Below are positions 55,810 to 64,000 of a DNA stretch of 64,000 bases, one piece after another. Both the position numbers and the translations under genes were made by a program. Location of the stretch: contig JBBPFI010000006.1 of NCBI GenBank assembly GCA_037974965.1, forward strand, positions 1,674,001-1,738,000. Reading direction: 5' to 3'. The stretch comes from Dacryopinax spathularia (taxonomy: Eukaryota; Basidiomycota; Dacrymycetes; Dacrymycetales; Dacrymycetaceae). The stretch's first letter is position 1. Every line of letters begins with the position of its first letter. Under the pieces are notes generated by a model, which had not been told where the DNA came from, made no database searches, and saw nothing but the letters and a program-made list of their open reading frames with translations.

Positions 55810-57799
55810 CTATAAGATGAAGTCGAGTTCAGCAATGGCCCTGTCGGCACTCCCGCCCTTCTTGACCGCACTCAAAATGGTCTCCTTCACCTTCTTCGCA
55901 TTCTCCCTCTTCCTCAAGCCGTCCTTCCCCTGCGCGCGGGAGAACACGTCCCTCAGTTCCTCCCGGACGGCCTCATCCGTCCCGAGCACAGGTGTGCCGC
56001 CAGCTGCGAGGTCCCCACGGAGCGCCGGCAAGCCAGGTACGCCACACCGGACCTGAATGAGGTCGAAGCCCGTGTCAAGCACCTGGGAGACCCAGAGTGC
56101 GTGCTGGGGTTGGTCGCCCATGAATGGCCAGCCGATAACGGGCACACCGGAAGAGAGGGATTCAAAGGTGCCACCGCCGCCGCAGTGGGTCAGCATCCAT
56201 CCCAGAGCCTAGCTAAACAGTCAGTTCTCGCTATCAGAGCCTATGTAGCTTGACATACGGGATGGGCAAGGATCGCCTGCTGAGGCGCCCAGGCCACGAC
56301 AAGCCCGCGCCCGCTGCCTTCAAGGGCAGCTTTCATTTCAGTCGGCAGAGTGCCGATGGACATGGTGAAGATGAACGGCATAGGTTTCTCCAGGGTCAAC
56401 AGCGTCTCGAACAGAATCTGGATGTGTTCCACTTTCGGAAAGAAGACGGACCCGAACGAGATATAGATAGCGCTGTTCGGACCGTGTTCTTCGAGCGCCT
56501 TGTCGAGGAACGCGATGGCCGGGTCGACTGGCGCAGCGCCGTTCGTAGTTCCATTCGCGTGGCCGTTCGTGGCGCCGTTGGAATCACCGTTCGTATGTCC
56601 GTTCGAGGCTGCTTGGGCCGCCAGATTGGCGTGGTAGTTCACGTCCAGCTCGGCGAGGGCTTTGGCCGCCTCTTGCGCATCCTCGGAGAGCAGCGCTGGT
56701 GGGAGCTGTGGTCCGAGGGCAAGTACGCGGCGGGGACGCGCCCATTGAATCATGTCCCTGTGGCCTTCTCGCTCCTGAACACCCATCCATTGTCAGCAGT
56801 AGGCTCCGCGAGCCACTATGAGGACGCACGAGTTCCACCAGCGTGGTCATCATGAACCCATCTGCAGCAGCCACGGTCTTGATGCCAAGCGCGAGAGACT
56901 GATAGATCGTCGGGAACCAGAACTGCTGGGGGAAGTCCTCCCACTGGAAGTACGGCGGCATCCCAGACAGGCGGACAATATCGCCTTCGACGCGATGGTC
57001 GCGTACCCACATCTAGTATACTCTGTTAGCAATGTGACTTGCAGACTAGTGGAATCCGCACATCTCGGGCAATGTCTCCGAACGAGCGACCATTGCGGCG
57101 CGTTTCGTCTGCGAAGATAGCCTCGCACTCCTCCGCATAACCCTCGGCTCTGCCTCCATGCTTGAGAGGCGCGTACATCCTATATGATGTTGAGCAGGAT
57201 TCTCTTCCAGGAGATGAGAGGACCCACCTCGTGAACGACGCTGTATTGCCGACCCACCACAAGAATACCCAGATGTTGAATTTCTCCTTGACAGGCAAAA
57301 CAACATTGCCCATCATCACGTCGGCGATCATCACTTGAGGCACAGCGCCAACCGGTCCCCAGTCCTGACCCAGCTTATCGAGGAACACTCTCTCCCCCAT
57401 GAGCTTCCCGATAATCTCTACCGCGTCGCCGCACGACTCGAGTGTCGGGTTATGCAGCTGCCGCGGGTCCATGGACAGCATCATCTGGACCAGCTCGGGC
57501 GTCATCGCTGGCTGTGGGAAACCATAGGCGATTACGCGGATACGGGAGAGGAGCTCTTTGCGTTCCTCGTCGGTCGCGCATTGGCGGGCCATCTCGTCCT
57601 TTGCACGCTTGACAAAGTCGACTTCGCATAGAAAAGCTAGGAGGCGACGTCAAGTGGGCGTTCTGGTCAGGAAACGGGGGGGAAGCGACATACAGATGAC
57701 AAGGTCGGTGAACCGCCGCACGAGCGTGACGGCCACACCGCACTCCGGCCTCAAGTGGCCCCAAGCATAGAACGGGACGAGGATAGCGTGGCGGACCAT
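55810..57799 (-). CDS. GT1-family UDP-glycosyltransferase
   Basis: Cytosolic enzyme predicted to glycosylate small lipophilic acceptors from a UDP-sugar. It starts MVRHAILVPFYAWGHLRPEC, where the N-terminal H (in WGH) is in the position of the catalytic His of GT1 enzymes. The acceptor half has MIADVMMGNVVLPVKEKFNI and IWVFLWWVGNTASF. The C-terminal half has ALGPQLPPALL, AIYISFGSVFFPKVEHIQIL, VVAWAPQQAILAHP and the donor motif LTHCGGGGTFESLSSGVPVI-GWPFMGDQPQHA (HCG, DQ). The family end 'D/E-Q' is intact. Unusual is an Asn/Gly/Thr-rich run of GHTNG/GDSNG/GATNG-type units between the two halves (~56,530-56,620), probably a flexible linker. At least four introns (57.64, 57.2, 57.03, 56.8, 56.2 kb). 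Confidence 0.85.
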
Positions 57800-58679
57800 G
57801 TTTGTTTTCCTTGGGTTGTCGTAGCCGCGTTCGCGCCTGCGTCCCCTACCCCCTCGTCCTTATGTATCTGCGTATCAGAGAAAGAGACTCCCGCACAGGC
57901 ACCGCCGGGCCCGCTCTGGGTAATGGATGCTCAGGGGCGGGGCAGAGCGTGGGACGTCGCCGCATATCAGGTACAGGCCTGCAGGTCCCAGAACAGAAGG
58001 GAAAGCATGATGACCGCTGGCAGAGCTCGAGCCAGAAGCCTGGAAGGTTGGCTGCGGTTGCGAAGCTGTGAAGGCTGGTATCCAGCGAGAGTAGGGTAGC
58101 GAGGGACTGATAAGCGTTTTGCAGTCTTTGTTTGACGACCGGCAGAACTGCACCTTTCAGCTGTACGCATAGCGAGCAGAATATGCGATGATTACGGGCG
58201 GCGAGATGCCGCTACAATTCGAAGCCATCTTTAGATTTTGACTGAGAACCATGATGATCCTCGGCATGCGGGAACGATACACTGCGCCGTATTGTCCGTA
58301 TTCACCAGCCTCATTTGATGGGTTGGGCGAGCAGCATCAGCACTATTGGACGAAGACAGCAGATGGGAGGAAAGAAGAAGACGGAGCCGGGAAGATAAGC
58401 CTCGGACCCGCAGAAGATCAACGGCACGTCCCATTCAGGGTCAGCACTGCTTGCGATGTTGGCTATATGCTGCTCTGAAGTTTGGCACTTTATCAGGTAA
58501 CGAAAAGAGAAGATTGCAGCGCTGTCTGGGTCAGAAGTTCAGGTACAGTAATGAGAACTCGAATATCTCGCTCAATTAATGGCGAGAGCTTCCCACCAAG
58601 ACCTCTTGCCACGGGTGATGGCGCTACAACCCAGCACCGCACGGACCAATACCGAATAAGACAAGTCCCATTACATCTC
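57800..58679. other. Intergenic between glycosyltransferase and MRPS16
   Basis: About 880 bp. Includes the glycosyltransferase promoter and the MRPS16 3' region. Plus frames at 57,755-58,099 and 58,251-58,579 show no recognisable protein. No RNA gene or repeat seen. Confidence 0.35.
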
Positions 58680-59371
58680 TCATACAGTAGCGCTCTCCTG
58701 TCCTCCTGCCTGCTCAGGCGGCGGCGGCGGGGGCTGCATGTCATCCCCTGCTGCCTGCGCCTTCCGAGCAGCCTCCTCCCGCGCAACATTCGCCAACTGG
58801 TTTCGGTCTAGCTTCACCGTCTTCGGCACACCACCCTTCGCCCCCTTCTCCAGCAGATGTCGATCATGTGTCCACTGCCTGGTGATCTCCAGCTGCTTCT
58901 TCCTAGGATTCTTTTCGGGACGGTGTGCAAACACGTTGTAAAGCTCTGGATTTTCCGCTCGTGCAACGGCCTCCTTGTGCGCCTCTGTTTCTGCGGGGTA
59001 GTAGGACGTTGGCTCGAACTTCGGTTTTGGATCCCATGGTTTCGGTGCTCGGGGTACGACTCCACCCTAAACACATTGGTGCATAGGTCAGCACTAAACT
59101 ACCAGCTGGCCCCGGCTATAAAACAGCGTACCCGCTCCAGCAAGCTCAGTACTGTGTCGCTCGGCTGAGCACCAACACCGAGCCAATATCGTATTCTCTC
59201 CACACTCCACTCGACTGTCTTCTCGTTGGTAAGTGGGTCAGCCCGCGGGTTGTATATGCCTAATGTCTCGAGAGGCTTTGCGTTGCGTGCTTTGCCGGCA
59301 TGGGACGCGACGATGTGGAAGATACGTGCATTGCGAGTGCCGTGGACTGCTATTCGTAGACGGACAGGCAT
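58680..59371 (-). CDS. MRPS16: Mitochondrial small-subunit ribosomal protein bS16m, extended
   Basis: Two exons. The first (from 59,371) is the bacterial-type S16 fold: MPVRLRIAVHGTRNARIFHI, then ETLGIYNPRADP, WSVERIRYWLGVGAQPSDTV and LSLLER. After an intron (~59,068-59,133) the frame continues VPRAPKPWDPKPKFEPTSYY, YNVFAHRPEKNPRKKQLEIT and a Pro/Gln-rich end (stop at 58,680). The S16 core is ~85 residues, so about 110 residues are a fungal C-terminal extension, usual in kind for basidiomycete mitoribosomal proteins. Divergent from SKI3 with a ~280-bp shared upstream region. Confidence 0.9.
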
Positions 59372-59655
59372 GCTTGAATGACGTTTGGGATTATTCTAGG
59401 CAGCCGTGATGCTCTTCGTCTATAGAGTGTCCGAGCAACGTTATTGGTACAGAATGCTGGTGAAATGCAGTTGTTGTTGTCGTCGTCGTCGTCAAACACC
59501 AGAAATCTTCAATCGCGTTCTCCCGACATTTACGCCACTCATTTCAGCAAGGGTCCATCCAGCATCATCATACCAACACAACTCTCGACAATATCGAAAA
59601 TAAAATGCTTCGAATATGATATAGTATCCTCAAAGTCCAACCTGAAGATAATAGG
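59372..59655. promoter_or_regulatory. Divergent promoter region, MRPS16 / SKI3
   Basis: 284 bp between two divergent start codons. It contains a (TTG/TCG)n-like triplet run at ~59,470-59,494 and an AT-rich stretch near 59,600-59,625. No defined motif. Confidence 0.4.
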
Positions 59656-62600
59656 ATGTCCTCGTTCAGCAAGAGCAAGCTAAAGGCGGCGAGGGATGCG
59701 ATACAGAAGAAGGACTGGCCTGGTGCGAAGGCTGCCGCAGAGCAGGTCCTCGAGTACGAGCAAGCCAACTACAATGCGTACGCCTTTTGTGGGCGCTATC
59801 TGCGGTTATCGCTAACAGAGAAATAGTCTTGTCTTTCTCGGTCTTGCTCTCCTAGAACTTGGCGAAGGTGACGAGGCCGAAAAGGTGTGTCCTCTCCTGC
59901 CAGGTTCGTGGCATAACGCTGGCGCTAAACAGCTCTAGGCGTACCAACGCGCCATTAATGAACAACCGTCGAACCCCCTGGCGCACCAAGGCCTCTCTAA
60001 ACTCTATGAACGTTTATCCCGATGGAAGGAGTACCGTACCTCCCTCGAACAACTCGCCGAGGTCTTCTCAGCAGCGGGCGATGCGCAACGATGTGCCGAA
60101 TCGCTGCAGAAGCTCATCGAGCTCTCCCGTTCTCGAGGAACGAGGAAGGAGCTCATCGATGCTCTCTCCCTGCTCCTCCCTACGAGCCCGTACTACGACA
60201 CGCTCAGCCAACTACCACCCCCGGAGCCGACCGCGCCGCTAGCATCAGGCGTCCACGACATCCAATTGTCCATGGCCGACAGCCTCCCCACGCTGCTCGA
60301 AGTTGTCCAGCTTACTGAGCGGGAAGAGGAGGATACCATCAAGCGCGAAGTGGACAAGCGACGTATGCGGCTAGGCGCCGGTACAGCAGATGAGATCCGC
60401 CGAGCTGTCACACGGGAAGTGGCAGCCTCGTCCCGCCTGCCAGAGCTGTACGGCGAAGTGCTCAACCATCCGAACACGCCAGACGACCTGCGCCGAGAGG
60501 TGGAACGCAAGCTCCTTCGGTTGAAGCTGGGTGCACTGGTAGCGCTGCCTCCCCCTGGCCAGGCTGAGGAGAAAGCGACTAAGACGAAGCTGAGGGAGGA
60601 AGTGCTGGATATGGCTAAGGGGCAGGTCTTGCTCGGCATCCCGGACGAGCTCGCCTGGACTATCTGCATAGAGTGGCGAGATGTGGGGGACTTGGAAGGG
60701 TACGACTGGGGCTTGTTGAGGAGGTTTAGAGCTATGTTTGCTACGACTGGGTTGAGCAGAGTCGTGAAGGGGTATTTCCTCTACATGGGCATCGATCTGG
60801 AAGAAGAAGAGGACGTGGAGGATGCGGAGAAGCAGAATGATGGGAATCAGGAAGATGAAGAGGAGGACGGGTATGAAATTCTCCTGGTACGTGCACCCGC
60901 GCCACTGCATGTGAGGGACTGGCCAACGGTTCTACATAGGAAGCGGCCGAGAGCTGTCCGGAGAGTATCCTCGCTCAGCGTATGCTGGCCGAAGCTCAGC
61001 GGCTTGAAGCGGATTGGCAAATCCTGGTCAACACAGCAGAAGCGGCCCTAGCTCTTGTCAAGAAGCATGAACTTGATACAGGCCAACCGATACCACTGTA
61101 CGTCTTGGTTCGTCCTCCTTACCTTTACAGAACTCAACCAGGCGTGCAGAACAACAAAATCGTTGAATACGGAACTTGCTACGGCGCTGGTCCATCTTCA
61201 TCCGCCGAAACATCATCCACGAGCGTTGCGGTTGCTTGATCAGGTCCTTGCTCAGGATCCGAATTGCGTACCCGCTCTCATCGGGAGGGGGTACGTCCTG
61301 CAAGCGTTGGGCAAATGGGGTGAAGCGGCCTTGTTGTTCAACAAGGTTGTGGGCCTAGAACAGGCACGACGAGAGCAGACGGCGCCAGCAGAACAGGAGA
61401 CCGATGAGGAGACGGAGGAAGCGGCACAGATGGGAGTGACGGAGCTGGAGGCACGGGAGGAGAGAGCGTGGTGCTGGGTCCGGAATGGGCTTGCAGAGAA
61501 AGGCGAAGCCGGGTTACGGGAGTCCGTTCATTTCTGGGATGCGTCTTCCCTCTCCGGCATCGAGCACCAGCGCGCACGAGCATGGTGGCGGCTTGGCAGA
61601 TGCCTATGGGAGAACGGCGCACGCTACGAAGAGGCGTACAAGGCGTTCATCACTGCTCTGAAGCGGGATCCTGCTTTCGCACCTGCATTTACGAGCCTCG
61701 GTATTTACTATGCGGACGTGGCGAACCCGCCTGATCCGCTTCGCGCGAGTAAGTGCTTCCAGAAGGCGTTCGAACTGGACGCCAGGGAAGGCGAGGCAGC
61801 ACGTCGGTTAGCTGAAGGCTTTGCCGAGGAGGGAGAGTGGGACCTGACGGAGGTGGTTGCGCGCCGGACAATTGAGGGTGAGGGAGAGACGCTCGCTCCA
61901 CCTGGCTCGCAACAAGCGCAGGTGCAGACGGCAAAGCGATATCTGCCGCAAAATGCCTGGGCGTGGAAGGCCGTCGGTGCTGTCGAGCTCAATCGGCGAG
62001 CATTTGCTCCTGCTATTCACGCGTTCCAAGTCGCCCTCCGTGCGGATCAGAATGATGCTGGCTCATGGCTTCGCCTTGGAGAGGCATACGCTCGCTCTGG
62101 TCGGCAAGTAGCGGCAATCAAGGCTCTCTCCCGGGCGCAAGAACTCGATCTCGAGAACTGGACATGTGCCTTCCTTATGGCGGAGGTGGAATGCGAAATC
62201 GGAAGGTTCGACGCAGCCATCACCGTTTTCGAAGAGCTTGTCGAAAAGCGGCCAGATGATCCCGGCTTGCTGGATGCACTCGCTGGCGCATATCTGTCGT
62301 ACGGACGTGCACAGGTCGAGGGTGGTTATCTGGGAAGATCAGAAGATAGTTTCTGGAAGGCGCTCGCTGTCTCAAGGCGTCTCATCAGTGGACAGAGCAG
62401 TTTCCGCCGGCTAGGCTGGAAGACGCTTTGCGATGCCTTATACGAGCTGGCAGGATGTACGTCATTCGAAGACTCAGATGCGGCCTATGCTGCCCTCAAG
62501 TCTGTGGAGGACATGCTGAAGGCGAGCGACGTCGGAAAAGGCGAAATCTTGCATAGCCTATCCAATGTCGCCGGAGTCACCAAGGGTTTAGGACAAGGCT

Positions 62601-64000
62601 CCGACGGACTGGTTGCTCTGAAGCTCTCGCTCCTGGGTTGTGAGCACCGCGTTTCCCTCGCGAAGATTGCCAACACCGGCCTCAGCAGCGCGTGGTTCGA
62701 TCTCGCTGTTGGTCTGCGCAAATTGGCGGCGCTCCTTCCTGTGACCGAAGACCGGGAGCCGTACCTGAAGGAGGCCCTACGATGCGTGAAGGAGGCTGTA
62801 CGAGCAGACCCACGGGATCCCTCGTACTGGAATGCGCTCGGCGTGATGAGCTTCGAGAAGAGCCCAAGACTAGCTCAACATGCATTCCTCTCTGCACTCC
62901 AGATCGATAACAAAGTGCGTTTGCTCGTCATGGCCCCCGTAATTGTGCACTGCTGATTGAGCCATTACGCCCAGGATCCCATAACCTGGTCCAATCTTGG
63001 CCTGCTGTATCTGTTCCACGAAGATATCGAGCTGGCCAATCAAGCATTCCTACGCGCGCAGACGCTTGACCCTGATCAACCATTGGCTTGGGTTGGTCAA
63101 GCACTGCTGGCCGCTCGAAATGGTGATGAGGCGGATGCAAGCGCACTCTTCGAGCACGCCGTCATCATCTCCTCTGGTTCCATGGTCTGTCGCCTCCTGC
63201 TATGTCATTGCGCCTGCTGACTCTGCATACAGCTCGAAGCCAGCCATATCTTTGCAACGCGCCTCCTGAACGCCCGAGAAACCCAGAAATCACAAGCCCG
63301 TACCGACCGGCTCTTCCTAGCCTTCTCCGCACTCGATCGCTACTGCCGCGAATGCCCGACCTCCTCCACCGTACTACACCTCCACGGCCTAATCTGCGAG
63401 CAACTTGGTCAGACCGATTTGGCCGAAAGAAGAATACAGGAAGCGATCGTCCTGCTCGAAAAAGAGTATGAGACGAGCGAGAACAAGGCGATTGCGCGAC
63501 ATTATGCGGTTGCGCAGGGGAACCTTGGTCGGCTGCTCGTCGCGAATGGCAGGTACGAAGCGGCGATACAAGCGTTCAGCACGGCTACAAACCTCCTGCC
63601 CACTGAGATGGACGACTCCGATCGGGAAGTGATCGTTCTCAAGACCGGTGCAGCTCTGGGGACGGGACTTGCATATTTCTTGTTGAATGATCTGGAGAAG
63701 GCGCTCGCGACGCTTGAGGAGGCCCAGCAAGCAGTGCCTGAGTCGTATGCCGGCATACGGGGTCATGTGACACTCACACTGGCAAAGGTGCTGTGGGCTC
63801 TCGGTTCAGAGGAGGCCCGAGAAACAGCGAAGAGCCTCCTACTGGAATGGTTCGTCTTTCCCCCCATCTTCCCGCTTGCTGCCAATTCTGACAAAACCAT
63901 ACAGCATCTCAGCCGACCCACGCAACCTATCCGCCATAACAGCCCTAGCCTCAATCGGCACCCTCACCGCCGACAGCGACCTCCTCACTGCCGCTCTAGC
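59656..64000 (+). CDS. SKI3: Superkiller complex TPR protein Ski3 (3' partial)
   Basis: Scaffold of the Ski2-Ski3-Ski8 complex that feeds mRNA to the cytoplasmic exosome. The ATG at 59,656 opens MSSFSKSKLKAARDAIQKKD, followed by TPR units (VFLGLALLELGEGDEAEK, NPLAHQGLSKLYERLSRWKE, LAEVFSAAGDAQRCAESLQK). A long middle with ADSLPTLLEVVQLTEREEED and GYDWGLLRRFRAMFA precedes a superhelical TPR array: ALIGRGYVLQALGKWGEAAL, AWWRLGRCLWENGARYEEAY, AFTSLGIYYADVANPPDPLR, AWKAVGAVELNRRAFAPAIH and more, past 63.9 kb. Introns are seen near 59.78-59.82, 59.88-59.94, 60.89-60.94, 61.10-61.15, 62.91-62.97, 63.19-63.23 and 63.85-63.90 kb. The gene continues beyond the window. Confidence 0.9.

Overview
The window reads as nuclear DNA of a basidiomycete fungus, most likely a yeast-like Tremellomycete. 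That placement is inferred from GC-rich, gene-dense DNA, many ~45-60 nt introns with GTACGT/GTGCGT donors and CAG/TAG acceptors, and a gene set (DASH subunit Dad2, Atg22, Cdc6, Med14, Ski3, DOCK GEF) that fits Basidiomycota. No species is assigned.

Left flank (1-10.6 kb): the end of a glycine-rich protein gene, a head-to-head pair encoding Pol III subunit Rpc11 and snRNP protein Lsm2 (whose first coding exon is only the ATG), then a ~7.3 kb DOCK-family GEF gene.

Centre (10,600-31,001): a ~20.4 kb insertion with a less GC-rich look than its surroundings. It carries an unbroken 1,954-codon Rep-helicase (Helitron) gene at its right end. Inside are two separate RPA70-like single-strand DNA-binding protein genes, an F-box/leucine-rich-like gene and about five intron-bearing genes I do not recognise. 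Its ends show a 33-bp perfect direct repeat holding a 6-bp-stem hairpin, plus a ~17-bp near-perfect inverted repeat placed asymmetrically. This giant, cargo-bearing rolling-circle element is the most interesting object in the window. Nuclease-helicase, two kinds of ssDNA-binding protein and an F-box-like protein on one mobile unit suggest it brings part of its own replication machinery; that functional reading is inference.

Right flank (31-64 kb): ferrochelatase with an Fe-S cluster motif, a repeat-containing orphan, Cdc6, a tRNA-Ala(CGC) with a 20-nt intron, an F-box/WD-like protein diverging from Dad2, Atg22, Mediator subunit Med14 diverging from a JmjC-like hydroxylase, an amino-acid permease, a GT1 UDP-glycosyltransferase, mitochondrial ribosomal protein S16, and the 5' part of SKI3, which runs off the window end. 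These are ordinary host genes. Exon borders are stated only where the reading frame could be followed by hand.
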